Part shown: positions 51,183-60,880 of the stretch, piece by piece | Layout: each line of letters begins with the position of its first letter | Numbering within the stretch: position 1 is the stretch's first letter | From: Wukongibacter sp050859025 | GTDB lineage: Bacteria > Bacillota > Clostridia > Peptostreptococcales > Caminicellaceae | Assembly (NCBI RefSeq): GCF_050859025.1 | Contig: NZ_CP138200.1 | Span: forward strand, 2,232,001-2,296,000 | DNA length: 64,000 bases | Direction: 5' to 3' | The notes under the pieces: model-generated | Database searches by the model: none | What the model was told of the DNA's origin: nothing | What the model saw: only the letters and a program-made list of their open reading frames with translations | Translations under genes and position numbers: made by a program

Positions 51183-54100
51183 ATGAAACTCGTAAACAAC
51201 AGATATAAAATAATAGATATCCTTGAAAGAGATGTCTATGGAACTACGTATATTGCTACAGATTTATCAAATAAAAATACAAAAATATTGCTAAAGATGA
51301 TTGATTTAAAAAATAGGGATAAAAAGTTTATAGACTACCTTATAAACAATTTTATCTTCATAGCTTCAGTTAATCATATATATATACAGAAATGTAATAG
51401 CTTTAATGTAATTAATACAATTGATAATAAAAAATTTGATGACTTTCAATATTTCTATACTACCGAACATGCTGACAAAAACCTTGGCGATTATAAAAGC
51501 TTTTCTAAACAAGAAATAAATGATCTATTTATTAAGCTGTGTTATGCTCTAGATTATTTGCATTTCAGAGGTATAAACTATAAGTTTTTAAACTTTAAAA
51601 ATATAATGATCGTTAATAGTGGAAATAATACAAATTACAAGTTAAAAGACTTAATAACTAAAAGACAGTACTATACAAATGTAAAGACAATTAATAAACA
51701 CAATGTTCAATTTATTGCACCAGAAATAAGATTAGGGAGAGAGGGAGATAACTCCTCCGATATTTATTCCCTCGGTGTTATTCTTTTCTATCTTGTTAGT
51801 GGATTAGATTATAAAAAAAATAATTTTAGTGAAATTTCCAAACAAAGTAAAGATAATCATTTATATAAAGTAATTGAAAAGATGACAGCACCTGATCCTG
51901 GTAGTAGATACAAAAATATTTTAGAGGTTATAAACGATATTGAAGTATATATAAATGTAGACTATAACTTTTTTGATAAAGATTACTATGAAAAATTGAA
52001 CTTTAATATTCCTTTGGTAAATAGAGAAAAAGAAAAGAAAAAGACCTTAGAATATATTAATGGTAAGCTATTAGGTAAGTCGAAAAAAAATTTTATATTT
52101 GTACATGGAGAAGCTGGTGTAGGTAAGAGCAGGTTTGTTAAGGAAATTAAATTTCAGGTTGCGATAAACAAGATAAGCGTTTGTTCTATTGAACTTAATC
52201 AGGAGAATAATGGAATTTTTAATATTTATAAAAGAATTTTAAGGTTTATTGTTAAAGGTAATAAAATAGATAATGAGCTAGTAAACAAATATGGAAGTGA
52301 ACTTGTCAAAATACTACCGGATCTTGCATCAATGTGGAATATAAAGCCTAGTGAAACCTTGGCAGAAGACAAAGAAATACTTAGATTGAATAATCGTATC
52401 TATAATTTTATTATCGAATTTACTGCCAAAAATCCTTTGATAATTATTATAGACAATATTAATTACGCTCATAAAAACGATTTAAATATACTTGATTACC
52501 TAGTAAAAAATGCAAAGGAGAGTTCTTTAATTTTTATTTGTACCTATATTGATAAAGAAAGTCATAATATTAGGGAGTTTTTAAATCGATTTAAGCAAGA
52601 GATAAACACAAGTTTTATAGGACTTAGAAAAATGAGCTTTGAAGAAACTTCTATTATGCTTAGAAGTATTTTAGGGATGAATCATAGGCCTATGAAGTTA
52701 ACAACAAAAATAATGGAAGAGACAAGTGGCAATCCACGATACGTAGAGGAAATAGTTAAGAGCCTATTTGTAGATAAGGAAATACTTGTAAGTGAATTTA
52801 GGGTATGGATGGCGGATATAGATGATGTATATAATTTAAAGCTCCCGTCTAGTGTCGATGATGCCATATTAAAATCCATAGGATCGCTAGATTTTGAGAC
52901 TAGGAAGGTCTTAGATATCATATCCATTTTTCATACACCTGTATCAATAGAAACCATATGCAAGGTTATTGATGCCGATCAAAATACGACTATTAAGATA
53001 TTGGTAAAATTAGTATCTCTCAGAATTATTAATGAGAAATTTGAAGACTGGGGATATTCATATGATTACTACGACAAGTATATAAAGAAATTTATATACA
53101 ATAATATTAGTGAGGAAGAAAAAAAGATATATCATTCTGACGCTGCAAATATTCTAGAGAAATTTTATATAAGCGAAGGAAGAGACTATACCGTTGAACT
53201 TGTATATCACTATACTAACTGTGGCTCCTTTAATAAAGCTACTAAGTATTGCATAAAGGCTGCAGAAAAAATGGAACAATTACATATCTATAACCAAGCT
53301 ATTATTTTTTATAATAGAGCTATAGAGTTCTTGAGAGACTTTAGTGACATCAAAGCCTTGGTAAATGTTTTAATGAAGATGGGGCATATTTATGTATTGA
53401 CAGGTGAACTTAGTAATGCCTTTGAAAAATTTACTAGAGTAGTGGAAATATCAGAAAAGGGTGGATTAGAAAGGCCTCGTATAGATTCTCAGAATAAATT
53501 AGCATATATACATTTTTATAAAAATGAAATAGATATAGCTGAGGATATACTTGAAGAAACAATTATGAGGTCCAAGAAGATTGGATATATAGAAGGTGAA
53601 CTGGAAGGAGCGTTGCAGCAATGCAAATTATTAGCTTTTACCAAAACATATCCCAATTTAAAGAATCTGCTTGGCAAATATATAAATAAAAGTTTAAAAA
53701 GCTCCCAATTTTTCTATACGGCTCAATTCTTTAATGAGAAGGGAAAACTTTGTTATGAAGAAGGTGAAATGCATAAAGCACGATATTGCTTTGAACAAAG
53801 TATTTTTTTCTTTGAAAAATCTAACAATAATATTGGGACAACAAGTCCGTTAAACAATATAGGGGTACTTTATTTAGAAGCATATAAGAATATAACTAAA
53901 GCTAGGGAATATTATAATAAAGCATTAAATTTGTTTGAGAAATATAATTATATAACTGATAAGAATATATACCTTATGAATATAGGAGAGACATATTTCT
54001 ATGAGGATATGTACAGCAACGCTATAAATTATTTCGATAAAGCTGTAGACATAAGCATAGAAATAGGTGATACAAGTATTTTATTTGCATCATATATTCA

Positions 54101-56564
54101 TCTGTGTCATACTTATCTAAATCTATACCAATACCATAAAGCATACTTTTATTTACAAAAGCTACAAGCTGAGTTTAAAAAATATTGTAGACATGACTTA
54201 TATTTTTATGAATATTATCTTATACATATTAATTTCTACACTCAAATTCATAACTATCATTTAGCAGATAAATGGCATGATGAATTTCTTAATGCAATAC
54301 AAGATAGAAAAGCTGATTTTGACTTAGAGTTAAAATCCTTAGAGATTAAAATGTTTAAGTTTCAAGCTAGTTTTCATCCTGAGAAAATCATAAATGTAGA
54401 TGAAATAAAACAATTTCTATTGGAAAATATTGATAAAATTCAATTAAAGCCAGTAAGGAATTTTTTAATCAATTTGATATATATTTTGATGATAAAAGGT
54501 GAAAGGGATTATGCAAAATATTTTATTGATTTTGATACTAATTTGAAAGATGAATTTAACACACATATATTAGACTTTAAAAAAAGCTTTGCAATAGGAC
54601 TTCTAAGTGAAAACAAAATTGAGTTCTTCAAGGAATTACTAAATAAATTAGAAAATAAAGAATTATATGAGTATGAATGGAGAATATTTAAGATATTAGG
54701 AGATGAGTATTATGAAAGAGATGACTACTTTAATGCTTTAAGTAATTATATAACTGCATTAGATATCTTGAAAAGTCTGTCATATAGAATTCCAGAAGAA
54801 CTTAGAAAAAGTTACATATTTGGATATGAAATAAATTATATAGTAAAACAAAGAATAGAGGATTTAAAAACAAAAATTCTTGGAAAAGAAAAGAATGAAA
54901 GCTGTAAGATTGAAAGTATTATTGATAGAGAATCTATAGAAGAATTTTTTGATTTTTCAGATCTAAATACCTTTTTCAATAACAAGGAGTTCATGAAGTC
55001 GGTTTACAAGGAGTCGAGGGAAGAGCTCCCAGTACAGATTACCGAGATAAAAGATCTTATACAAAACTTAAAAAAGGATGAACTTTTTAATATTAAATTG
55101 ATATTAAAATATTGTGTAAGACTATGTCTTGCCGAAAGAGGCTTTGTATTTATAACTAATGAGCTTGGAGAAATACAAGAAATTATAAATATAGGAAATC
55201 ATTATATAACTCAAGAAATTAAAGATGTTCTTCGAACTGTAAACAATCGAGGTAGGGATATAATAGTTACAAATCAAAAACAGTTTGATAGCAATAGCTT
55301 TAAGCACAATGAAATAAAATCTCTAATTTGTATACCGATTAAGAACTTCGATCAGGAAAATCTTGGAGAGTCCAATGTAGATAATCAAAGAAAGTTTGAA
55401 AATAGGATATACTCAAATGAGATAGCTGGATACATGTATCTAGATACAAAGCGTGTATTCAATAACTTTACTCAGGAAACATATGACAAATGTTGTTCTC
55501 TAATGAACCTATTGTTTGTTATGATTCAGAATTATGATTTAAAGAAGGTATCGAGCATTGATAAATTGACCAATGTTTATCTGAGAAAGCACATAGAAGA
55601 TTTATTTAAAAAAGAGATGCTGATTTCACAAAGAAATGAGTTAAATTTATCGGTGATTATGTGTGATATTGATAAGTTTAAAAATGTTAATGACTTTTAT
55701 GGTCATAGAAAAGGTGACGAAGTACTTGCAAAGATAGGTAAAATTTTAAAAAATAATTTGAGAAAAACCGATTTGGTGGGTAGATATGGAGGAGAGGAAT
55801 TTATAATTATTCTTCCTGAAACAGATATAAATGATGCCTATATTGTTTGTGAAAAGCTTAGAAACGTTGTTGAAGATAGGAAGCTATTAGGTAACAATAC
55901 TGAGTTGACTATAAGTTTTGGAATTTCATCCTATCCCGATAATGGTAGGAGTGAAGAGGAACTGATTGAAAAGGCAGACCAAGCCTTGTACAAATCAAAA
56001 AAGGGTGGTAGAAATAGAACAACCATATGGAATGAAAATATTGGCTATGATAAGCATAGATATGATAAATTAGCTGGTATAATAACAGGCAATATTTCTA
56101 CAGATCATCGAAATGTAAACTTTATATTAGATGTAATTGAATTATTAAAAAAATCCACAACTAAAACCGATAAGATATTTGAAGTACTTGGATATCTTAT
56201 AGAAATTGCCGAAGCAGAATTTGCAGTTATTTATGAGTTAAAAGATGGTATAATAGATGATATATTTGCAAGAAAGAGAGCAAATAGTAGTTGGGTAGAG
56301 GAGTTTAAGTTCCATAATGAAATAATAAGTGATTTTATAGATAAAAAGCAGGGTGACTTTTTCATAGATTGGAATGATATTTCTACAGTTGACAATTTTA
56401 CAGGTGTACCAAGCTGGAACTCATTTATAATAGTTCCAATCATCAATGATGATGTTCAGAAGGGAATTTTGCTTTTATCTGTACCGATAAGTGAAAAAGA
56501 ATTTGACTTCAAAGTATTTAATTTGGTTAATTCCTTAAGTGGTATTATAGGTTCAATGATTTAA
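51183..56564 (+). CDS. Pseudokinase-ATPase-TPR-GAF-GGDEF-GAF signalling protein
   Basis: A 1793-residue protein (ATG 51183, AAGGGGGC upstream). (1) Residues 1-265: protein-kinase fold with the ATP lysine (ILLKMID), APE, and DIYSLGVILFYLVSG, but the HRD motif is replaced (GINYKFLNFKNIMI) and DFG reads DLI, so it is probably catalytically dead. (2) About 285-640: STAND/AAA-type ATPase, Walker A GEAGVGKSRF (about 310), Walker B LIIIIDNIN. (3) About 690-1240: TPR-like repeats (e.g. ARYCFEQSIFFFEKS). (4) About 1290-1440: GAF. (5) About 1450-1620: GGDEF with active site GRYGGEEF and an RKTD I-site. (6) C-terminal GAF. It likely integrates several inputs to make c-di-GMP. A LacI regulator gene follows directly. 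Confidence 0.88.
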   Translation: MKLVNNRYKIIDILERDVYGTTYIATDLSNKNTKILLKMIDLKNRDKKFIDYLINNFIFIASVNHIYIQKCNSFNVINTIDNKKFDDFQYFYTTEHADKNLGDYKSFSKQEINDLFIKLCYALDYLHFRGINYKFLNFKNIMIVNSGNNTNYKLKDLITKRQYYTNVKTINKHNVQFIAPEIRLGREGDNSSDIYSLGVILFYLVSGLDYKKNNFSEISKQSKDNHLYKVIEKMTAPDPGSRYKNILEVINDIEVYINVDYNFFDKDYYEKLNFNIPLVNREKEKKKTLEYINGKLLGKSKKNFIFVHGEAGVGKSRFVKEIKFQVAINKISVCSIELNQENNGIFNIYKRILRFIVKGNKIDNELVNKYGSELVKILPDLASMWNIKPSETLAEDKEILRLNNRIYNFIIEFTAKNPLIIIIDNINYAHKNDLNILDYLVKNAKESSLIFICTYIDKESHNIREFLNRFKQEINTSFIGLRKMSFEETSIMLRSILGMNHRPMKLTTKIMEETSGNPRYVEEIVKSLFVDKEILVSEFRVWMADIDDVYNLKLPSSVDDAILKSIGSLDFETRKVLDIISIFHTPVSIETICKVIDADQNTTIKILVKLVSLRIINEKFEDWGYSYDYYDKYIKKFIYNNISEEEKKIYHSDAANILEKFYISEGRDYTVELVYHYTNCGSFNKATKYCIKAAEKMEQLHIYNQAIIFYNRAIEFLRDFSDIKALVNVLMKMGHIYVLTGELSNAFEKFTRVVEISEKGGLERPRIDSQNKLAYIHFYKNEIDIAEDILEETIMRSKKIGYIEGELEGALQQCKLLAFTKTYPNLKNLLGKYINKSLKSSQFFYTAQFFNEKGKLCYEEGEMHKARYCFEQSIFFFEKSNNNIGTTSPLNNIGVLYLEAYKNITKAREYYNKALNLFEKYNYITDKNIYLMNIGETYFYEDMYSNAINYFDKAVDISIEIGDTSILFASYIHLCHTYLNLYQYHKAYFYLQKLQAEFKKYCRHDLYFYEYYLIHINFYTQIHNYHLADKWHDEFLNAIQDRKADFDLELKSLEIKMFKFQASFHPEKIINVDEIKQFLLENIDKIQLKPVRNFLINLIYILMIKGERDYAKYFIDFDTNLKDEFNTHILDFKKSFAIGLLSENKIEFFKELLNKLENKELYEYEWRIFKILGDEYYERDDYFNALSNYITALDILKSLSYRIPEELRKSYIFGYEINYIVKQRIEDLKTKILGKEKNESCKIESIIDRESIEEFFDFSDLNTFFNNKEFMKSVYKESREELPVQITEIKDLIQNLKKDELFNIKLILKYCVRLCLAERGFVFITNELGEIQEIINIGNHYITQEIKDVLRTVNNRGRDIIVTNQKQFDSNSFKHNEIKSLICIPIKNFDQENLGESNVDNQRKFENRIYSNEIAGYMYLDTKRVFNNFTQETYDKCCSLMNLLFVMIQNYDLKKVSSIDKLTNVYLRKHIEDLFKKEMLISQRNELNLSVIMCDIDKFKNVNDFYGHRKGDEVLAKIGKILKNNLRKTDLVGRYGGEEFIIILPETDINDAYIVCEKLRNVVEDRKLLGNNTELTISFGISSYPDNGRSEEELIEKADQALYKSKKGGRNRTTIWNENIGYDKHRYDKLAGIITGNISTDHRNVNFILDVIELLKKSTTKTDKIFEVLGYLIEIAEAEFAVIYELKDGIIDDIFARKRANSSWVEEFKFHNEIISDFIDKKQGDFFIDWNDISTVDNFTGVPSWNSFIIVPIINDDVQKGILLLSVPISEKEFDFKVFNLVNSLSGIIGSMI

Positions 56565-56597
56565 ATGAAAGAATTCAAGAAAAAAGAGGTGAAAAAT

Positions 56598-57605
56598 GTG
56601 ACAGTTACAATTAAAGATGTTGCAAAAAAAGCAAATGTGTCGATATCAACTGTATCAAGAGTAATAAATGATTCAAAACCTGTTAGTGATGAGATAAAGC
56701 AAAGAGTATTAAGGATTATAGAAGAAACAGGATATACTCCTAATCCTGTTGCAAGAAGCCTTGTAATGAAAAGAAGTCAGCTTATAGGGATTATTGTACC
56801 TGATATTTCAAATTTTTTTATTGGAGAAGTATTAAATGGAATAGAAGAGATTGGAAAGATGTATGACTACGATATTCTTCTTTGTAATACCTATGGAGAA
56901 CTTAATCAAGAGTTGAGATATCTTAATCTATTGAAATCAAAACAAGTTGAAGGTATAATATTCATGACATGGGAGCTGAGAGAAGAACATAAGGAGTTCT
57001 TTAACAAAGAAGATATACCAATAGTAATGATAAATAGGGATACTTCTGATTTCAATATAACTTCCGTTTGTATTGACCATCATCAAGCAGCTTATGAAAT
57101 GACAAAGTATCTTATAGAAAAAGGGCACAAAAAAATAGCTCTCATAAGGGGCTGGAAAGAGAATTACGTTTTTGGTGTAGACCAATATAATGGCTATGCA
57201 AAGGCTTTGCAAGAGCATGGACTTGAAATAAATAAAAGACTGATCAAGAATTGTCAATATAAATTAGAGGTGGCATATGACGCTGTTCAGGAAATGATAG
57301 ACGAAGATATATTACCAACAGCAATATTTGCTACCACAGATTCTATGGCCTTTGGAGCTATTAATTGTCTGATAGACAATGAATTTAAGGTCCCAGAAGA
57401 TGTTTCAGTAGTTGGATTTAATGATATAAAGCTTGCGTCGATCTATAGACCTAAGCTAACTACTATAAGACAGCCAATATATGATATTGGTGCTGTTGCT
57501 ATAAGGGTTATAATTAAGAAAATCAAGGGTGAAAAAACTGATGAAAGCATTTTTACTCTTCCACATGAGCTAGTAGAAAGAGATAGTTGTAGAAGTATTA
57601 AATAA
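56598..57605 (+). CDS. LacI family transcriptional regulator
   Basis: A 335-residue regulator. The GTG at 56598 is chosen because AGAGGTG stands 6 bases before and the DNA-binding domain begins right after (VTIKDVAKKANVSISTVSRVIND); the frame also opens with an ATG abutting the stop of the giant gene. The ligand domain has RSQLIGIIVPDISNFF, KSKQVEGIIFM and GFNDIKLASIYRPKLTTI, as in CcpA/RbsR-type proteins. It is likely co-transcribed with the GGDEF protein. The ligand is unknown. Confidence 0.92.
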   Translation: MTVTIKDVAKKANVSISTVSRVINDSKPVSDEIKQRVLRIIEETGYTPNPVARSLVMKRSQLIGIIVPDISNFFIGEVLNGIEEIGKMYDYDILLCNTYGELNQELRYLNLLKSKQVEGIIFMTWELREEHKEFFNKEDIPIVMINRDTSDFNITSVCIDHHQAAYEMTKYLIEKGHKKIALIRGWKENYVFGVDQYNGYAKALQEHGLEINKRLIKNCQYKLEVAYDAVQEMIDEDILPTAIFATTDSMAFGAINCLIDNEFKVPEDVSVVGFNDIKLASIYRPKLTTIRQPIYDIGAVAIRVIIKKIKGEKTDESIFTLPHELVERDSCRSIK

Positions 57606-57673
57606 TAAATATAGAAATCCCAATAAATTTTTTATATTTTGAATCTGTATATAGTCGAGAAAATTACATGATT

Positions 57674-57780
57674 TTAACTTGGCATAATTGCATAATATAT
57701 AGGGCATAGCTTTGGAGATTTTAAGACTATATGTAGTAGTGAGGTTCTTAGAATTGTAATTATGCAATTTGCTTAGTTAA
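57674..57780. repeat. Palindromic repeat, family 3 (copy c), preceded by a family 5 half
   Basis: AACTTGGCATAATTGCATAA ... GTAATTATGCAATTTGCTTA, full length. Just before it, TATAGAAATCCCAATAAA (57610) is a family 5 half arm. Confidence 0.55.
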
Positions 57781-57832
57781 GAATATTTTCCCTTCTGCTG
57801 ACGAATAATAACACTTAGCAGGAGGTGATATT

Positions 57833-58075
57833 TTGAAAAGAGTAGCTGTAGAAAAATCTTTGAGAAATGTAAAAGATTACTTGAAGGAACAAGGATATAA
57901 TGTTGAAAGCTTAGAAAATAATAGAGACAAAATTAACTCCTTTGATGCCATTGTGGTAACAGGCCAGAATAGCAACTTCTTAGGTATGCATGATACCTCT
58001 ACAAATGGAACGGTCGTATATGCTAAGGGGCTAACGCCTGAGGATGTACATAAAGAACTTCAAAGGAGCTTATAA
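57833..58075 (+). CDS. ykuS: YkuS family protein (UPF0180)
   Basis: An 80-residue protein starting at TTG 57833, with AGGAGGTGATA upstream. It matches YkuS: VEKSLRNVKDYLKEQGYNVESLE, then DAIVVTGQNSNFLGMHDTSTNGTVVYAKGLTPEDV. The family is restricted to sporeforming Firmicutes and its function is unknown. Confidence 0.9.
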   Translation: MKRVAVEKSLRNVKDYLKEQGYNVESLENNRDKINSFDAIVVTGQNSNFLGMHDTSTNGTVVYAKGLTPEDVHKELQRSL

Positions 58076-58092
58076 AGTTTCTCAATACTAGA

Positions 58093-58262
58093 TATATAGA
58101 GTTCTTAGTGAAACTGGATTTATACATAGCGAAGCTTTCACTAGAATATCTATGTTTAAAAACACATAATAGGAATTTACTTATTAATAATATTAAGTAA
58201 GCCTATAATTTTATTTGTGTTGTAAACACTAAGACCTCCATTTTCATTTGGAGGTCTTAGTA
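58093..58262. repeat. Diverged family 1 copy and a 13-bp stem hairpin
   Basis: TATATAGAGTTCTTAGTGAA with the inverted AGCTTTCACTAGAATATC (58093-58160) resembles family 1 ends. At 58228-58261 ACTAAGACCTCCA and TGGAGGTCTTAGT form a perfect 13-bp stem without a T run, possibly an mRNA 3' end. Confidence 0.45.
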
Positions 58263-58363
58263 CTATATAAATCTTGTATTTGTTATGCTTGAGTTTAAGC
58301 TGAAACTTTGATAGTATAGTCATATCGTTAAATTTTAAAATAAATAATTAGACAGGTGGTTGT

Positions 58364-60253
58364 ATGACTATAAATGATTTTTTACCTATAAGTAAAGAGG
58401 ATATGAATAAAAGGGATTGGGATAGATTAGACTTTATTGTAGTTACTGGAGACGCTTATGTCGATCATCCAAGCTTTGGCACAGCGATAATTTCTAGGAC
58501 TTTAGAAAATATTGGCTTTAAAGTCGGAATAATATCTCAACCTGATTGGAAGGATACAAAGGACATAAAGAAGCTAGGCAGGCCTAGATTAGGTTTTTTA
58601 GTAACCGCTGGTAATTTAGATTCTATGGTTAATCATTATACAGTGAGTAAAAGACAAAGAACAAAGGATTCATATTCGCCTGGTGGAAAGGCTGGATTAA
58701 GACCTGATAGAGCTACCATAGTATATTGTAACCTAATAAGACAAGCTTACAAAAAGATGCCAATAATTATTGGTGGTGTAGAAGCAAGCCTAAGAAGATT
58801 TGCTCACTACGATTATTGGAGTGATAAAGTTAGAAAATCTATCCTTATTGATAGTACAGCCGACCTATTAGTCTATGGTATGGGAGAGAATCAAATAAGA
58901 GAAATAGCAACAAACCTTAATGATGGTCTCGAAATCCAATATATAAGACACATATCTGGAACATGCTTTATAACTGATGATCTAGAGAATCTATATGACT
59001 ATAGAGTGATTCCTTCATTTGAGGAAGTAGATAGCAATAGAAAGAATTTTGCTAGGGCCTTTAGAATTCAATATGAAGAACAAGATCCTGTAACAGGAAA
59101 GGTACTTGTTCAGAAGCATAGTAATAAATATCTAGTTCAAAATCCACCAACCCTACCACTGAGTGAATTAGAACTAGATAAGGTTTATTCTCTACCATAT
59201 CAAAGGAATTATCATCCTTCCTACGAAAAGCTTGGAGGAGTTCCAGCAATTACAGAAGTAAAACATAGTATAATCAGTGAACGAGGCTGTTTTGGTAATT
59301 GTTCCTTTTGTTCCTTGGCCTTTCATCAAGGCAGGATTATTAGAAGCAGGAGTCATGAATCTATAATAGAAGAAGCAAAAAAAATAACTCAGGACAAGGA
59401 TTTTAAAGGATACATACATGATGTTGGAGGACCTACAGCCAACTTCAGACATGCCGCCTGTGACAAACAATTGAAGAAGGGTTCTTGTAAAAATAAACAG
59501 TGTTTGTTTCCAGAGCCATGTAAAAATCTAAATATTGATCATAAGGACTATTTAAACTTGTTAAGAAAACTTAGAGAGCTTCCAAATATAAAAAAGGTTT
59601 TTGTAAGATCAGGACTTAGATATGATTATATTATCGCCGATAAGGATGAGGAATTTTTTAGAGAGTTTTGTACCCATCATGTAAGTGGGCAATTAAAAGT
59701 AGCACCTGAGCATATATCCGATGAAGTATTAAGGCTCATGGGTAAGCCTGGTAGAGATGTATATGAAATGTTTGTAGATAAGTTCTATACAATTAATAAG
59801 GAAATAGGAAAAAAACAATTTATTGTGCCTTATCTAATGTCTAGTCATCCAGGTAGTACCCTAAAGTCAGCAGTAGAGCTGGCAGAGTATTTAAGGGATA
59901 TTGGTTATTATCCTGAGCAGGTACAGGATTTTTATCCTACTCCAGGAACACTATCAACCTGTATGTATCATACAGAGTTAAATCCAGTGGATATGAAGCC
60001 TGTATATGTTCCTAAAAATAAATTGGAAAAAGCTATGCAAAGAGCGTTGCTTCAGTATAGAAGCCCCAAAAACTATGATTTAGTAGAAAAAGCACTAATA
60101 CTTGCTGGCAGGGAAGATTTGATTGGTTTTGGACCAAAATGCTTAATAAGACCAAAAAACAAAGAGAACTCTAGGGCAAGGAAAAGAACCAATAGTAGAA
60201 ATAATAATTTTAAAAAGAAGAGAACAAAAGGGCGACAAGGCAAGAGGCGATAG
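58364..60253 (+). CDS. ygiQ: YgiQ family radical SAM protein
   Basis: A 629-residue protein. It has the N-terminal YgiQ domain (FLPISKEDMNKRDWDRLDFIVVTGDAYVDHPSFG), the radical SAM cluster motif ISERGCFGNCSFCSLAFHQGR (CxxxCxxC, about 312-320), the family's HDVGGPTANFR and KVAPEHISDEVLRLMGKPG, and a very basic C-terminal tail suggesting RNA binding. YgiQ proteins are conserved and uncharacterised. AGGTGG precedes the ATG. A terminator (GGGGCAC ... GTGCCC, 60263-60298) follows. Confidence 0.93.
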   Translation: MTINDFLPISKEDMNKRDWDRLDFIVVTGDAYVDHPSFGTAIISRTLENIGFKVGIISQPDWKDTKDIKKLGRPRLGFLVTAGNLDSMVNHYTVSKRQRTKDSYSPGGKAGLRPDRATIVYCNLIRQAYKKMPIIIGGVEASLRRFAHYDYWSDKVRKSILIDSTADLLVYGMGENQIREIATNLNDGLEIQYIRHISGTCFITDDLENLYDYRVIPSFEEVDSNRKNFARAFRIQYEEQDPVTGKVLVQKHSNKYLVQNPPTLPLSELELDKVYSLPYQRNYHPSYEKLGGVPAITEVKHSIISERGCFGNCSFCSLAFHQGRIIRSRSHESIIEEAKKITQDKDFKGYIHDVGGPTANFRHAACDKQLKKGSCKNKQCLFPEPCKNLNIDHKDYLNLLRKLRELPNIKKVFVRSGLRYDYIIADKDEEFFREFCTHHVSGQLKVAPEHISDEVLRLMGKPGRDVYEMFVDKFYTINKEIGKKQFIVPYLMSSHPGSTLKSAVELAEYLRDIGYYPEQVQDFYPTPGTLSTCMYHTELNPVDMKPVYVPKNKLEKAMQRALLQYRSPKNYDLVEKALILAGREDLIGFGPKCLIRPKNKENSRARKRTNSRNNNFKKKRTKGRQGKRR

Positions 60254-60262
60254 GATTAAAAT

Positions 60263-60298
60263 GGGGCACGTACTGAACATGGTATAGTGCCCTCTTTT
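60263..60298 (+). terminator. Terminator of the YgiQ gene
   Basis: GGGGCACGTACT pairs with AGTGCCC(T) around a short loop, followed by CTTTTAC. A family 5 half arm (TATAGAAATCGCAATAAA) begins at 60301. Confidence 0.6.
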
Positions 60299-60429
60299 AC
60301 TATAGAAATCGCAATAAAGTCTCTATATACAAAAATGATGTTGTATTAATATGCAGTGTATGTTATAATATTTTCTAAGTCCATAAATGAAATACATTTG
60401 TTTGCGAATGAAATACATGGGAGGACGTT

Positions 60430-60867
60430 ATGAATAATAAATATCTAGTAATTGACAAAAAAATACTGCCAGATGTTTTTGAAAAGGTGCTAAAGGCTAA
60501 GGAGTTAATAAGAAGCGGTAAGGTTAAAGGAATAACTGATGCGGTTAAAAATGTTGGTATTAGCAGAAGTACCTTCTATAAATACAAGGATTTTGTTTTT
60601 GCATTATCAGAAGGGAACTTGGGGAAAAAAGTTACTATTTCTCTTCTTTTAGAGCATGAGGCAGGTATACTGTCAGACCTTTTAAATCTAATTGCAGAAA
60701 AGAAAGGCAATATACTAACTATAAATCAAAACATACCAATTAATAAGATCGCCAATGTCAGTATAACTTTTGATATCTCAAGCCTAGAGATTGACCTTGA
60801 TGTATTAATGGATGAAATAAAAAGCACACCAGGAGTTATGATGACCAATTTAGTAGCTATGGGATAG
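60430..60867 (+). CDS. pheB: PheB-like ACT domain protein (UPF0735)
   Basis: A 145-residue protein starting at ATG 60430 after GGGAGGACG. The N-terminal half is HTH-like (KVKGITDAVKNVGISRSTFYKYKDFVFAL). The C-terminal ACT domain (VTISLLLEHEAGILSDLLNLIAEKKGNILTINQ) binds amino acids. Members usually sit before hom, as here (13 bases), and are thought to regulate aspartate- or aromatic-family synthesis. Confidence 0.9.
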   Translation: MNNKYLVIDKKILPDVFEKVLKAKELIRSGKVKGITDAVKNVGISRSTFYKYKDFVFALSEGNLGKKVTISLLLEHEAGILSDLLNLIAEKKGNILTINQNIPINKIANVSITFDISSLEIDLDVLMDEIKSTPGVMMTNLVAMG

Positions 60868-60880
60868 GGGGAGAATAATA

